Shown here piece after piece: positions 33,728-44,149 of a stretch of 64,000 nucleotides of DNA (the stretch's first letter is position 1; each line of letters begins with the position of its first letter). The DNA comes from a methanotrophic endosymbiont of Bathymodiolus puteoserpentis (Logatchev) (lineage in GTDB: Bacteria > Pseudomonadota > Gammaproteobacteria > Methylococcales > Methylomonadaceae). The notes beneath the pieces are model-generated. The model saw only the letters and a program-made list of their open reading frames with translations. It searched no databases and was not told the DNA's origin. Location of the stretch: assembly GCF_900128525.1 (NCBI RefSeq), contig NZ_FQTQ01000062.1, positions 1 through 64,000 on the forward strand, read 5' to 3'. The position numbers and the translations under genes are program-made.

Positions 33728-35529
33728 TATTGATATTCTCCATAGAGTTTTGCATAAAGTCCATTTTGATTGATAAGTTTATTATGCTCGCCTTGCTCAC
33801 AAATTTTCCCTTCGTCAAAGACATAGACATGATCGGCTTGCTTGATAGCACTAAGGCGGTGCGCAATAATGACCGTGGTGCGGCCTTTTAAGAAGTCGTT
33901 TAGTGCTTGGTGTAATTTGTGTTCGGTTTCTGTATCTAAGGCTGACGTTGCTTCGTCGAGTACTACAATACTGGGTCTGGCAATAATCATGCGTGCAATG
34001 GCGATACGTTGGCGTTGACCACCTGACAGGCGCATGCCTTGACGACCAACAATAGTATCTAAACCTTTTTCTAGGCTAAGGATAGTTTCTTTTAATTGAG
34101 CAATTTCGAGTGCTTGCCATAATTCAGCATCAGTCGCTGCTTTACCTAGCGTTAGGTTTTCACGGATGCTGTCATTAAATAGTGTTGGGTGTTGTAAAAC
34201 GGTGACTACATGCTCTCTAATAACATCTAAGCCAATTTTATTCATGGGTATATTATCATAATAAATAGTGCCGCTAGTAACTGGATATAGGCCATTCAAG
34301 GTCTGAATTAAGGTTGATTTACCTCCGCCACTTGCGCCGACAAGGGCGATTTTTTCACCTGCCTTAACGCTTAAATTAATGCCGCTGAGGATTTCATCTT
34401 TTTCTATGTTATAGCGGAAATGTAAATTTTCAATACGTAAACTAACGGTTTTCTTATTGAGGAAAGGGTTGATGAGCGCAGGGTAAATAGGTTCTTGTTG
34501 TAGAGTCTGCATGCGGTTAATGCGTTCTAAGGCGGCTTTTGCCCCATAAAATGAGTATTGAATGCCGAGGACTTCTTGTACGGGAGCCATCATAAACCAG
34601 AGATAACCAAAGACCGCAAGCATTTGCCCTATACTTAAATCAGAGTAAAGCACCATTAACATGGCAGCAGCGCGAAATATATCGAAACCAAAAAGGAATA
34701 TTAAAAAACTAAAGCGAGTAGCGGCATCACTTTTCCAAGCGAAAGCAATGGAATGTTCTTTAACTTGGATGGCTGAGTCGATAAGTTTCTGATAGTAATG
34801 GGTCTCGCGATTACTGACGCGTATTTGTTGGATCGCTTCTAATGTTTCAGTGAGTGCTTGTTGAAAAATTCCGTAAGCGGAGTTTTCATTGGCTTTAAGT
34901 GTCTTCACTTTTTTGCCTAGGCTGCGAGCGAAGAAGATAACAATTGGATTCAATAGTAGAATAAATAACCCTAATTGCCAGTTCATCCACAATAGAATAA
35001 TAGCTGTACCTAAAATCGTTAAGGCGGCGACGAGTAATTTGCTGGTTGTGCTGCCAATAAAGGTGTCTAAAGTATCTAAGTCGGTGACTAGATGAGTAAT
35101 GACCGTACCACTTCCAAGACTTTCATATTCAGCCATGGAGATATGTTTTAGGTGATTGATTTGTTTTTTTCGGATATGAAAGATAATATCTTTAGATATT
35201 CGAGAAAATTGACGTAACTGAATAATATTAAAGATAATACCTATAACTCTTAGGCATAAGCTCACTAATAGAATTGCACTGATATAAAGTATGGGGGTGT
35301 GCCAGTTAGCGGGGGTGAATTGATTGATAGTTGCAACCATTATGCCAGGGTTATTGAGTAAAATTTCATCTACTAATAAAGGCATAAGCAAAGGAACAGG
35401 CACGGTCGCAATGGTTGCTAAAATGGCTAATAAGTGGGCGGAGATAAGTTCTTTTTTATGTTGTTTTACTAGGTCTATGATATAGGCCCAGGTATAGTGA
35501 GTAGTGAGGCTTGATTGTTGGTTTTGCAC
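33727..35529 (-). CDS. MsbA-type ABC exporter (fused TMD-NBD)
   Basis: 600-residue half-transporter that should act as a homodimer in the inner membrane. Six TM helices lie in residues about 30-320. The ATPase domain (about 350-590) has Walker A GASGGGKST, signature LSGGQRQRIAIAR, Walker B SIVVLDEATSALD and the H-loop IAHRLS. Lipid or drug export is typical of the group; the substrate cannot be read from the sequence. First gene of a two-gene unit with the PHP phosphoesterase. Confidence 0.92.
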   Translation of the reverse strand: MQNQQSSLTTHYTWAYIIDLVKQHKKELISAHLLAILATIATVPVPLLMPLLVDEILLNNPGIMVATINQFTPANWHTPILYISAILLVSLCLRVIGIIFNIIQLRQFSRISKDIIFHIRKKQINHLKHISMAEYESLGSGTVITHLVTDLDTLDTFIGSTTSKLLVAALTILGTAIILLWMNWQLGLFILLLNPIVIFFARSLGKKVKTLKANENSAYGIFQQALTETLEAIQQIRVSNRETHYYQKLIDSAIQVKEHSIAFAWKSDAATRFSFLIFLFGFDIFRAAAMLMVLYSDLSIGQMLAVFGYLWFMMAPVQEVLGIQYSFYGAKAALERINRMQTLQQEPIYPALINPFLNKKTVSLRIENLHFRYNIEKDEILSGINLSVKAGEKIALVGASGGGKSTLIQTLNGLYPVTSGTIYYDNIPMNKIGLDVIREHVVTVLQHPTLFNDSIRENLTLGKAATDAELWQALEIAQLKETILSLEKGLDTIVGRQGMRLSGGQRQRIAIARMIIARPSIVVLDEATSALDTETEHKLHQALNDFLKGRTTVIIAHRLSAIKQADHVYVFDEGKICEQGEHNKLINQNGLYAKLYGEYQ

Positions 35530-35686
35530 GTTGATTCTTAGCTTTTATGTAGACAAGATTTAAGATAAATTATAGCTGGAATTCAGTTGTTTGGTGTGGT
35601 TAAAAATGTAACTTTTGTTTTGCTGTGGCTATTTGTTAAATAATTGCGCTGTTATGTGTTGTTGACTTAAAAGGAAATTTAAAAAT

Positions 35687-37630
35687 ATGGGGTTTAGTTT
35701 AAGAGCAGTTGTTTTTTCTGTTGCTATTTTTGTGTGGACGCTAGATTGTGCGGCAGTGATAGGTGAGCAGCAACGCTTGAAGTTTATGCAAGCGGAGGAA
35801 TTGATTAAATCTGGAGATAATCAAGGTTTTTCAATTTTAAGCTTGGAGTTGGTGGATTACCCTTTATATTTTTATTTGAATTATCAGTGGCTTAGTGATA
35901 ATTTAGATCAAGATAAGAAAATCCAGAAATTTTTGCAGGATAATGATTCGCCACTTTATGCGCGTATGTTGCACCGGCAATGGCTGGATTATTTATATAA
36001 AAATAAACAATGGGGCGCTTATGTGGAAAATTATCGGAACTCTAAAAGTAAGCAGGGGCAATGTCGTTATCAGTGGGCTAGATATCAGTTAAATTATAAA
36101 ACGAAGGCGCTAACGGCAGCGAAGAAAATTTGGTTAACTGGGTCTTCGTTGCCAAGGGATTGTGACCAATTATTAGCTAAATTTACACAATCTTCTTTTT
36201 TAACGCAAAAACTCATTTGGCAGAGATTTAGGCTTGCAGTTAATGCACGGCAATATAGTTTAGCTCGTTATCTGAAGAATAAAATGACCAGTAAAGTTGC
36301 TAAACGAGATGCTAAGCAATGGCTTTTATTATTAAAACATCCTGACTTAATTGCTAAACCAGGTGTGTTACAAGGTGTATCGAAAAAGCAAAAAGCCGAT
36401 ATGTTTACCTATGCTGTAAGGCGAGTTATAGGGTTCGATGTTAATAAGGCTTTGCAGATATGGAATACACAAAAGTCAAGTTTTAAACTAACAAAAAAGC
36501 AGCTATATAAGATTGATCGTTCCATAGCGTTACAGTTGACTTTTAACAAGTCTGATAAAGCTTATGCACATTTTTCTCGGTTAACACGGCCGGATAAAAC
36601 AGCACGTACTTGGGCGGTGCGAGCTGCTTTAATTAAAAATGATTGGACTGCCGTGCAACAGGCGCTAAACAAGCTGTCCGTTGAAGAGAAGCAATCGGAA
36701 AGGTGGCGCTATTGGCAAGGTAAGACATTTGTGCAAACTAGGCAGTTAAAAAAAGCGCGAGAAATATTTATTCGCTTGGCAAAAGAGCGTAGTTATTATG
36801 GTTTTTTAGCGGCTGATTATTTGCAGCAGGATTATTGGTTGGCAGATAACCCCATTAAAGCAGATAAGCAGGAGATAAATACGCTTTTAGCTGAAAAAGA
36901 TTTTGTTATTGTTAATGAGTTCAGGGCTTTGCAAAGAACCAAACAGGCAAAACAATATTGGTGGCAAGCTATTCGTGGTCTTAAAGGTACGAATTTGTTA
37001 GTGGCTGCTAAGATCGCAGAGCAATGGCAGTGGCACAAACAGGCAATTATGACGGTTGCGCAAGCGAAATATTGGGATGATGTGAATTTACGCTTTCCAT
37101 TGGATTTTACTGATAAAATCCAAGAAAATTCTCGTTTACAAGGTTTGGATGAAACTATTATATATGGCTTAGTGCGCCGAGAAAGCATGTTTGATGAGGC
37201 TGCGAGCTCGCCTGTTGGAGCATTGGGGTTAATGCAAGTGATGCCAAATACCGGTAAGCAAATTGCTAAAGAAATAAATTTTCCTTGGAAATCCAGTGTG
37301 GACTTATTAGAGGCATCGGTTAACATTAAATTTGGCGCTTATTATTATAAGCAAATGCTAGACAAGTTCTCGGGTAATTTTGCCCTGGCAGCGGCGGCTT
37401 ATAATGCTGGTCCTGATAGTGTGAATCGGTGGTTAAATATTGCTAATGTTTATGCAGCTGATGTATGGATAGAGACGATACCTTATAAAGAAACAAGAAC
37501 GTATGTTGCTGCAGTGTTAACTTATGCTTTGATTTATCAGCGACGCTTAGGTGGTAAGCAAGGCTTGATGTCTGATTTTATGATCGACATACAGCCTAAA
37601 AACACCAGTAAGTCTTCTAAGAAGATATAA
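35687..37630 (+). CDS. slt: soluble lytic murein transglycosylase
   Basis: 647-residue periplasmic enzyme that cleaves peptidoglycan glycan strands to 1,6-anhydromuropeptides. Signal peptide (1-22). A long alpha-superhelical U/L domain (about 30-450) is followed by the SLT lysozyme-like domain (about 480-620) with catalytic Glu in LVRRESMFDE, then ASSPVGALGLMQVMP, AAAAYNAGPD and further conserved motifs. Length and layout match Slt70. It precedes fabA by about 130 bp on the same strand but is probably a separate unit. Confidence 0.95.
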   Translation: MGFSLRAVVFSVAIFVWTLDCAAVIGEQQRLKFMQAEELIKSGDNQGFSILSLELVDYPLYFYLNYQWLSDNLDQDKKIQKFLQDNDSPLYARMLHRQWLDYLYKNKQWGAYVENYRNSKSKQGQCRYQWARYQLNYKTKALTAAKKIWLTGSSLPRDCDQLLAKFTQSSFLTQKLIWQRFRLAVNARQYSLARYLKNKMTSKVAKRDAKQWLLLLKHPDLIAKPGVLQGVSKKQKADMFTYAVRRVIGFDVNKALQIWNTQKSSFKLTKKQLYKIDRSIALQLTFNKSDKAYAHFSRLTRPDKTARTWAVRAALIKNDWTAVQQALNKLSVEEKQSERWRYWQGKTFVQTRQLKKAREIFIRLAKERSYYGFLAADYLQQDYWLADNPIKADKQEINTLLAEKDFVIVNEFRALQRTKQAKQYWWQAIRGLKGTNLLVAAKIAEQWQWHKQAIMTVAQAKYWDDVNLRFPLDFTDKIQENSRLQGLDETIIYGLVRRESMFDEAASSPVGALGLMQVMPNTGKQIAKEINFPWKSSVDLLEASVNIKFGAYYYKQMLDKFSGNFALAAAAYNAGPDSVNRWLNIANVYAADVWIETIPYKETRTYVAAVLTYALIYQRRLGGKQGLMSDFMIDIQPKNTSKSSKKI

Positions 37631-37767
37631 AATGACTTTGTAGTGCCGCTTTAAGCATGCTATTTATGTGGCGAAATATGCATGATAAATTCTCTATCTT
37701 TGATGGATACAAGGTATAATAATGTGATAGACAAAAATATAATTATAAAAAATAAACAGGATTGGGA

Positions 37768-38283
37768 ATGCAAAAACAGCATAGTTATGATCGAGAAGAG
37801 TTATTAAAATCTGGCCGTGGTGAGCTTTTTGGCCCAGAAAATGCGCAGTTACCTCTGCCAAATATGTTAATGATGGATCGCATTACGCATATTTCTGATA
37901 CGGGGGGAGAGTTTGATAAGGGCGAAGTTATTGCTGAACTGGATATTACGCCAGACTTATGGTTTTTTGACTGCCATTTTCAAGGTGACCCTGTTATGCC
38001 AGGTTGCTTAGGGCTTGATGCTATGTGGCAGTTAGTAGGGTTTTATTTGGGCTGGAAAGGTGGGCCGGGTAAAGGTCGTGCACTAGGGGTTGGTGAGGTT
38101 AAATTTACCGGTCAAGTATTGCCTGATGCAAAAAAAGTAACGTATAAAGTTACTTTAAAACGCGTTATTATGCGCAAGTTAGTTATGGGTATTGCTGATG
38201 CAACAATGGAAGTTGATGGTAAAGTGATTTACGTTGCAAAAGACCTGCGCGTTGGATTATTTACAAATACAAAAGATTTCTAA
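37768..38283 (+). CDS. fabA: 3-hydroxydecanoyl-ACP dehydratase/isomerase FabA
   Basis: 171 residues from the ATG at 37768 (MQKQHSYD, with AGGA 7 nt upstream; a TTG two codons earlier is less likely). A hot-dog-fold enzyme that dehydrates 3-hydroxydecanoyl-ACP and isomerises the product, giving unsaturated fatty acids. The catalytic His is in [19 protein letters not shown] with the Asp following. It lies 11 nt before fabB, the standard unsaturated fatty acid pair. Confidence 0.97.
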   Translation: MQKQHSYDREELLKSGRGELFGPENAQLPLPNMLMMDRITHISDTGGEFDKGEVIAELDITPDLWFFDCHFQGDPVMPGCLGLDAMWQLVGFYLGWKGGPGKGRALGVGEVKFTGQVLPDAKKVTYKVTLKRVIMRKLVMGIADATMEVDGKVIYVAKDLRVGLFTNTKDF

Positions 38284-38294
38284 AGGGGCAGAAC

Positions 38295-39515
38295 ATGAAA
38301 AGAATAGTTATAACAGGACTAGGTATTGTTTCTAGTATTGGAAATAACAGTGAAGAGGTTCTTGCATCTCTACAAGAGGGGCGCTCAGGTATTACTTTTG
38401 CGGAGGACTATCAAGAGTTAGGTTTTCGTAGCCATGTGCGTGGCGCTATTAATATTGACCTTGATGACTTTATTGATCGTAAAGTAAAGCGTTTTATGGG
38501 TGATGGTGCAGCATTTAACTATATTGCTATGCAGCAAGCCATTACTGATTCTGGTTTAGAAGAAAGTGATGTCTCGAATGTGCGCACAGGTTTGATTATG
38601 GGCTCAGGTGGGCCGTCTACTTCAAACTTAGTTGCTGCCGCTGATATTTTGCGTGAAAAAGGAATTAAAAGGGTTGGGCCTTATATGGTTACACGTGCTA
38701 TGTCGAGTACGAACACTGCTTGCTTAGCGACACCGTTTAAAATTAAAGGTATTAATTATTCAATTACGTCTGCTTGTGCTACAAGTGCGCACTGTATTGG
38801 TAATGCCATGGAGCAAATTCAGCTAGGTAAACAAGATATTGTTTTTGCTGGTGGTGGCGAAGAAGTACACTGGACTATGTCAGTATTATTTGACGGTATG
38901 GGGGCTATGTCGTCTAAATATAATGATACGCCAGAAAGTGCCTCACGTCCGTATGATGAGGCACGTGATGGTTTTGTTATTTCTGGTGGTGGCGGTGTTT
39001 TAGTGTTGGAAGAACTGGAGCATGCTAAAGCGCGCGGTGCTAAAATTTATGCTGAGTTGACTGGTTACGGTGCGACTTCAGATGGCTATGATATGGTTCA
39101 ACCATCAGGAGAAGGCGCTATTCGTTGCATGCAGCAAGCTATGGCAACGGTTGATGCTAAAGTTGATTATATTAATGCGCATGGTACAAGCACCCCCGTA
39201 GGCGATACGCGTGAATTAGAAGCTTTGCGTCAAGTGTTTGATGCAGAGGCAATGCCTTATATTACATCTACTAAGTCATTGACTGGCCATGCATTAGGTG
39301 CTGCGGGTGTAAATGAGGCGATTTACTCACTATTAATGATGAAAAATAATTTTATTAGCGCATCGGCTAATATTACATCAATGGATCCTGGAGCAGAAGG
39401 TATGCCTATTGTTGCAACACGTAAAGATGATGTGACTTTAAATACTATTATGTCGAATAGTTTCGGCTTTGGTGGAACGAATGCTTCATTGATTTTTCAG
39501 CGCTATAACAGCTAG
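38295..39515 (+). CDS. fabB: 3-oxoacyl-ACP synthase I FabB
   Basis: 406-residue thiolase-fold condensing enzyme that elongates the cis-3-decenoyl-ACP made by FabA. Active-site Cys in [14 protein letters not shown], His residues in [11 protein letters not shown] and [12 protein letters not shown], and a C-terminal [12 protein letters not shown]. It is in an operon with fabA and followed by a strong terminator. Confidence 0.97.
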   Translation: MKRIVITGLGIVSSIGNNSEEVLASLQEGRSGITFAEDYQELGFRSHVRGAINIDLDDFIDRKVKRFMGDGAAFNYIAMQQAITDSGLEESDVSNVRTGLIMGSGGPSTSNLVAAADILREKGIKRVGPYMVTRAMSSTNTACLATPFKIKGINYSITSACATSAHCIGNAMEQIQLGKQDIVFAGGGEEVHWTMSVLFDGMGAMSSKYNDTPESASRPYDEARDGFVISGGGGVLVLEELEHAKARGAKIYAELTGYGATSDGYDMVQPSGEGAIRCMQQAMATVDAKVDYINAHGTSTPVGDTRELEALRQVFDAEAMPYITSTKSLTGHALGAAGVNEAIYSLLMMKNNFISASANITSMDPGAEGMPIVATRKDDVTLNTIMSNSFGFGGTNASLIFQRYNS

Positions 39516-39539
39516 ACTTTATAGCTTTTAGCCTGTTTA

Positions 39540-39587
39540 AGGTGAAAAGGTGCTCTTGAGTAAGAGTGCTTTTTCGCCTTTTTTTGT
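39540..39587 (+). terminator. terminator after fabB
   Basis: Long stem AGGTGAAAAGGTGCTCTT against AAGAGTGCTTTTTCGCCT (a few mismatches or G-T pairs) with a GAGT loop, followed by seven T residues. Confidence 0.8.
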
Positions 39588-39620
39588 TTTAAGGATTTTA
39601 TCCCCTGAGTTTTACTAGAT

Positions 39621-40487
39621 ATGTCAAGCACTAAAAAAGAACAAACTGAATTTAATAAATTGCACAAACGTTTACGTAAAAATGTGGGTAGTGCTATTGC
39701 TGACTTCAATATGATTGAAGACGGCGACAAAGTGATGGTATGTTTGTCGGGGGGTAAAGATTCTTATACATTGTTGGATATTTTGATGTATTTTCAGAAA
39801 ATTGCTCCGATTCATTTTGATATTATCGCGGTAAACTTGGATCAGAAGCAACCAGGTTTTCCTGAGCACATTCTGCCTAAATATTTACAAAAAATAAGTG
39901 TCCCTTTTCATATTATTGAACAGGATACCTATAGTATTGTTAAGCGAGTTATTCCTGAAGGCCAAACGACGTGTAGTTTGTGCTCTCGTTTACGTCGTGG
40001 TTCTTTATATGGTTATGCAAAGGCAGAGGGTATAACTAAAATTGCTTTAGGGCATCATCGCGATGATATTTTAGAGACATTTTTTTTAAATATTTTCTAT
40101 GCGGGAAAATTAAAAGCTATGCCACCCAAGTTATTAAGCGATGATAGTCAAAATATTATTATTAGGCCGCTTGCCTATTGTAAGGAAAAAGATATAGAAA
40201 CTTATGCAGAATTAAAGCAGTTTCCTATTATTCCTTGTAATTTATGTGGCTCTCAAGAGAACTTACAGCGGCAAATGATGAAAAAAATGCTGGAAAACTG
40301 GGATAAAGCTTTTCCAGGTCGCTTAGAGACTATTTTCTCAAGCTTGCAAAGTGTTGCCCCTTCGCAATTAGCAGATACACAGTTATTTGATTTTATCGGG
40401 TTAAATTTAGATCAACGCGCTGATGTTAGTGTTAATTCTGCAATGATAGAGGCGGATAGTTCTGGGTTAGATATTTTACAGAGATAG
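39621..40487 (+). CDS. ttcA: tRNA 2-thiocytidine(32) synthetase TtcA
   Basis: 288-residue Fe-S enzyme that thiolates cytidine 32 of some tRNAs using ATP. The PP-loop [13 protein letters not shown] lies near residue 46, the [15 protein letters not shown] [10 protein letters not shown] near 119 and [13 protein letters not shown] near 210. Length and motifs match the family. It is a single gene after the fabB terminator. Confidence 0.95.
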   Translation: MSSTKKEQTEFNKLHKRLRKNVGSAIADFNMIEDGDKVMVCLSGGKDSYTLLDILMYFQKIAPIHFDIIAVNLDQKQPGFPEHILPKYLQKISVPFHIIEQDTYSIVKRVIPEGQTTCSLCSRLRRGSLYGYAKAEGITKIALGHHRDDILETFFLNIFYAGKLKAMPPKLLSDDSQNIIIRPLAYCKEKDIETYAELKQFPIIPCNLCGSQENLQRQMMKKMLENWDKAFPGRLETIFSSLQSVAPSQLADTQLFDFIGLNLDQRADVSVNSAMIEADSSGLDILQR

Positions 40488-40601
40488 GAATGGGGGCATG
40501 TAATCATTTGATTAACTTGTTTTTATTGTAGTTATTTTGCAGGTATAGTATTGTTATATATTATATTTAACTCGGATATTTTTAGTGTATATAGGGTGCT
40601 A

Positions 40602-41531
40602 ATGAGAGTTTTGATTGTTGATGATAGTAAATCTATTCGTATGTTGGTTGCTGAATGCATCTCTTCATTGGGTCATGAGGCTGTACATATGGAGTCTGGA
40701 AATGATGCTGTCGAATATATCAAAGAAAATTCGGTCGACCTTATTATGATGGATGTTGAGATGCCAGGGATGAATGGTTTTGAAGCAACTCAAAAAATAC
40801 GTGAAATCAAAAGGGATGACTGGTTTCCTATTATTTTCTTAACGACTAAAGTAGATGATGATTCCTATACGCAAGGCATTTTAGCAGGAGGCGATGCTTA
40901 TATGGAAAAGCCGATTAGTCCTTTACGCTTACAATTGCAAATTACTGCAATGGAGCGTATTTATAGGATGCGGCAGAAGCTTGAGCAAGCGCAGGATAGT
41001 TTGCTTGAGGCAAATAAAACGCTTTTACATTTGTCGATGTTTGATCAATTAACGGGGTTGGCGAATCGACGTAATTTTGATGACACTTTAGACAGAGAAT
41101 TTAAATTGGCTAAGCGCGAGAAAAAGCCATTGTCGGTGGTGCTGTGTGATATTGATTTTTTTAAGCTTTACAATGATAAATATGGACATCAGAAAGGCGA
41201 TCAGTGTTTAGCAGATGTTTCATTGGCTTTAGCTAAGGCCTGCGCAAGACCAACAGATTTGGCGTGTCGTTATGGTGGTGAAGAATTTACCTTTATTTTA
41301 CCTAGTACTGATTTACAAGGGGCGACAATTTTTGCGGAAAAGGTTCGAGAAGCAATCGTTAAGCTGGGTATTGCCCATGCAGGGTCGAAAGTGGCAGATC
41401 ATGTGACTTTGAGTTTAGGTGTAGCAACTTACCAAGGGCAGTTTAAAAGTGGTGAGGAAGTTACAAAGGCAGCGGATGATGCTTTGTATCGCGCTAAGGA
41501 AAAAGGGAGAAACCGGGTTGAAAAAGCTTAG
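40602..41531 (+). CDS. response regulator with GGDEF output (diguanylate cyclase)
   Basis: 309 residues from ATG 40602 (MRVLIVDDS, preceded by AGGG); an earlier TTG would add 17 non-homologous residues. The REC domain (1-120) has VDDSKS, phosphoacceptor Asp in LIMMDVEMPG, and Lys in MEKPIS. A coiled-coil linker is followed by a GGDEF domain (about 140-305) with active YGGEEF and an RPTD inhibitory I-site exactly five residues before it. It should be a phosphorylation-controlled, product-inhibited c-di-GMP synthase. No histidine kinase lies nearby. Its stop overlaps the next gene's GTG by one base, linking it to the H4MPT block. Confidence 0.93.
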   Translation: MRVLIVDDSKSIRMLVAECISSLGHEAVHMESGNDAVEYIKENSVDLIMMDVEMPGMNGFEATQKIREIKRDDWFPIIFLTTKVDDDSYTQGILAGGDAYMEKPISPLRLQLQITAMERIYRMRQKLEQAQDSLLEANKTLLHLSMFDQLTGLANRRNFDDTLDREFKLAKREKKPLSVVLCDIDFFKLYNDKYGHQKGDQCLADVSLALAKACARPTDLACRYGGEEFTFILPSTDLQGATIFAEKVREAIVKLGIAHAGSKVADHVTLSLGVATYQGQFKSGEEVTKAADDALYRAKEKGRNRVEKA

Positions 41532-42469
41532 TGAATGATTGTTATTTCCCTAAAGACTTTATTCAAACAGCAGAAGGGTTAGTGTTTGCTGTTGTAGAGC
41601 AAGGCTTAGAGCAAGGTAAGGTGCTTTGTTTTTTGCGTTATGTGCAACAAGGTACTATATGGCGAAAGCTAGATACGCAAGAGGCTAATCACTTTTTAAC
41701 AGAGCACTATCCTCAGTATTTATTTTTTTCGCTAGTAAAGTCTGCTGCTTTACATGCCGTCAATGTTCAATCTATCGTTATTCACCATCAGCCTAGACAA
41801 CGCTTACAAGACTTATTGCTTAAAAAAAATCTTGATATGATTGAACAAGATTGTACTGCTTTATGTCAGATGCTTTTAGTTAAAGGTGTGGATCTTCAGC
41901 GTGTCGGTGTGACGGGTTCGTTATTGATTGGTGCGCAAAATATCAATTCAGATATTGATCTAGTGGTCTATGGCCGTAAAAAATTTTATCAACTGAGAGG
42001 GTTAATTAAACAATTCATAGAACAAGGTCGATTGCAGCAACTTTCTGAGCAGGATTGGCTGGAGTCCTATCAACGTAGGCAATGTGATTTAAGTTACGTA
42101 GATTATGTTTGGCATGAGCAGCGTAAATACAATAAAGCGTTAATTAATCAGCGTAAATTTGATTTGAATTTATTGGTGTTAAGGGCTGAAGATGAAGGGG
42201 TTAACTATCAAAAAAAAGGTGCAACATTGATTCAAGCAACCGTGCTTAATGCGCAATATGGCTTTGATTATCCTGCAAGGTTTTTAATCGAACATGAGCA
42301 AGTTTCTGAGATCGTATGTTATACCGCAACCTATACAGGGCAAGCGGTGCAAGGAGAGCGCATCGAAGTGTCTGGACAATTAGAAGTATCAAGCACAGGT
42401 CAGGCGCGAATTTTGGTGGGATCAAGCCGTGAAGCAGTGGGCGAGTATATTAAGGTAATAGAGATTTAA
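41531..42469 (+). CDS. nucleotidyltransferase-domain protein in the H4MPT block
   Basis: 312-residue cytoplasmic protein. A central minimal nucleotidyltransferase core shows VGVTGSLLIGAQNINSDIDL (GS...D-x-D), the metal-binding signature of pol-beta-type transferases. The flanking regions are not recognised; a C-terminal beta domain (about 235-312) is present. Its function is unknown. The position upstream of beta-RFAP synthase, an ATP-grasp protein and mch suggests a part in methanopterin or related cofactor assembly (inference). GTG start overlaps the preceding stop; its own stop overlaps the next ATG (TAATG). Confidence 0.75.
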   Translation: MNDCYFPKDFIQTAEGLVFAVVEQGLEQGKVLCFLRYVQQGTIWRKLDTQEANHFLTEHYPQYLFFSLVKSAALHAVNVQSIVIHHQPRQRLQDLLLKKNLDMIEQDCTALCQMLLVKGVDLQRVGVTGSLLIGAQNINSDIDLVVYGRKKFYQLRGLIKQFIEQGRLQQLSEQDWLESYQRRQCDLSYVDYVWHEQRKYNKALINQRKFDLNLLVLRAEDEGVNYQKKGATLIQATVLNAQYGFDYPARFLIEHEQVSEIVCYTATYTGQAVQGERIEVSGQLEVSSTGQARILVGSSREAVGEYIKVIEI

Positions 42470-43137
42470 TGGGCATTTTACCTGATTTTAATGCACTCAT
42501 TTTTGATATGGATGGTTTGATCTTGGATACCGAGGTCACTTATTTTCAGGCTTGGCAGCAAGCGGCAGACGCTTTAGGCTATCAGTTAAGTGATGCGTTT
42601 TATAGGCAGGTGTCGGGCTTATCTTTCGCGCTGATAGAGCTAAAATTAACGCAAACTTTGGGTGATAATTTTCCCTTAGAAAAATTTTATTCACTGAGTT
42701 CTAAATTTTGGCGGGCTACAGTCATTCGTGAGGGTATTGCTGTAAAAAAAGGCGTTCATGACTTGCTGTCCGTATTAAAAAGCAAACAAATTCCTTATTG
42801 CTTAGCGACTAATAGCCCCGAAAAAAATGCCCGTGAATGTTTGCGTTATGCAGGTATAGAAAATTTGTTTGAATTATTAGTTTGTTGTGATCATGTGCAA
42901 GCACCTAAACCTGCGCCCGATATATTTTTGCAAGCAGCTGATAGCTTAGAGCAGGATATTCAATCCTGTTTAGTGGTAGAAGATTCTTTAATTGGTTTAT
43001 TGGCAGCTAAAAATGCCAATATTTTTTCGGTACTGGTGCCTTCTATATCGGTAAATGAGTGCATGCAAAAATCAGCAGGCATTATTTTGAATGATTTATC
43101 TGAATTATCTATACTGGTGCAGGCAGCACAAAAATAG
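42469..43137 (+). CDS. HAD-superfamily phosphatase (beta-PGM/phosphoglycolate phosphatase-like)
   Basis: 222-residue HAD subfamily IA hydrolase. Motif I is DMDGLILDTE (near 13), motif II is LATNSPEKN, motif III is the Lys of HVQAPKPAPDIF, motif IV is VVEDSLIGLLAAKNA. A helical cap lies between motifs I and II. It is translationally coupled to the nucleotidyltransferase gene. Its substrate is unknown; a phosphatase step in cofactor synthesis would suit the neighbourhood. Confidence 0.88.
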   Translation: MGILPDFNALIFDMDGLILDTEVTYFQAWQQAADALGYQLSDAFYRQVSGLSFALIELKLTQTLGDNFPLEKFYSLSSKFWRATVIREGIAVKKGVHDLLSVLKSKQIPYCLATNSPEKNARECLRYAGIENLFELLVCCDHVQAPKPAPDIFLQAADSLEQDIQSCLVVEDSLIGLLAAKNANIFSVLVPSISVNECMQKSAGIILNDLSELSILVQAAQK

Positions 43138-43189
43138 CGAACTATCCTGTATAATTCCAGCTTTTATCCGTTTCTAGTGTGTATTACTT

Positions 43190-44149
43190 TTGAAAACCTC
43201 GCATCCAAAAATTACAGTTATGGCGCCCGCACGTTTGCATATGGGCTTTATCGATTTAAGTGGCTCACTAGGTCGACACTTTGGTAGTATCGGGGTGGCT
43301 CTGAATGAAATTAACACGACTTTATCGCTTGGTTATGCCGATACATTGACTGTAAGTAGTCATGCGCCCAAGCGGGCATTATCGTGTATTAAAGAGCTTT
43401 GTGCTAACTTGAATGTTGCTGATAAGTTACAGCTTGATCTACATTCTAATATTCCTGAGCACATTGGTTTAGGTTCTGGCACGCAAATGGCTATTGCTAT
43501 TGGTATGGCGCTAAATGCTTTTTATGATTTAGGATTAAGTGTCCGTGATATTGCTGCTTTAACCGATCGAGGAGCTAGATCGGGAATTGGTATTGCCATT
43601 TTTGAACAAGGTGGATTGATTGTTGATGGTGGGCGTGGTGAGCAGACAATTACGCCGCCGGTTATTGCGCGGATGAATATTCCTGACGATTGGCGTTTTA
43701 TTTTGGTCTTTGATAAGCGCGGCAAAGGTTTACATGGCGCGGATGAAATACAAGCCTTTAAGGAATTGCCACCATTTCCACCGCAAGAAGCAGCACGTTT
43801 ATGTTATTTATTGATGATGCAGGGTTTGCCGGCTTTAGCGGAAAATAATATCAATTTATTTGGTGATGTCATTACTCAGGTGCAGTCTTCAGTTGGCGAG
43901 CATTTTTCTGGCGCGCAGGGAGGGGTGTTCGCTAGTCAGGATGTTGCTACAGCCATGGGTTATTTACAAGAGCAGGGCGCGGTCGCTATTGGCCAGACTT
44001 CATGGGGGCCAACAGGATTTTGTGCGGTGCAGGGTGCTAATGTTGCAGAAAAATTAAAACAACAGGTAGAACAGCAGTTTTCAGGTTGTGAGAATCTTGA
44101 AATATTAGTAGTGAGTGCTCGCAACAGTGGCGGAGAAGTGTTTGCCTGA
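43190..44149 (+). CDS. mptG: beta-ribofuranosylaminobenzene 5'-phosphate synthase
   Basis: 319-residue GHMP-kinase-fold enzyme joining p-hydroxy/aminobenzoate to PRPP with loss of CO2, the first committed step to tetrahydromethanopterin. Family signatures: APARLHMGFIDL at the start, the glycine-rich IPEHIGLGSGTQMAIAIGMAL (near 85-105), and RGARSGIGIAIFEQGGLIVDGG. A TTG at 43190 is used as start; the next in-frame ATG lies only nine codons on and would leave APARLH almost at the terminus. It marks the organism as using the H4MPT formaldehyde oxidation pathway. Confidence 0.92.
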   Translation: MKTSHPKITVMAPARLHMGFIDLSGSLGRHFGSIGVALNEINTTLSLGYADTLTVSSHAPKRALSCIKELCANLNVADKLQLDLHSNIPEHIGLGSGTQMAIAIGMALNAFYDLGLSVRDIAALTDRGARSGIGIAIFEQGGLIVDGGRGEQTITPPVIARMNIPDDWRFILVFDKRGKGLHGADEIQAFKELPPFPPQEAARLCYLLMMQGLPALAENNINLFGDVITQVQSSVGEHFSGAQGGVFASQDVATAMGYLQEQGAVAIGQTSWGPTGFCAVQGANVAEKLKQQVEQQFSGCENLEILVVSARNSGGEVFA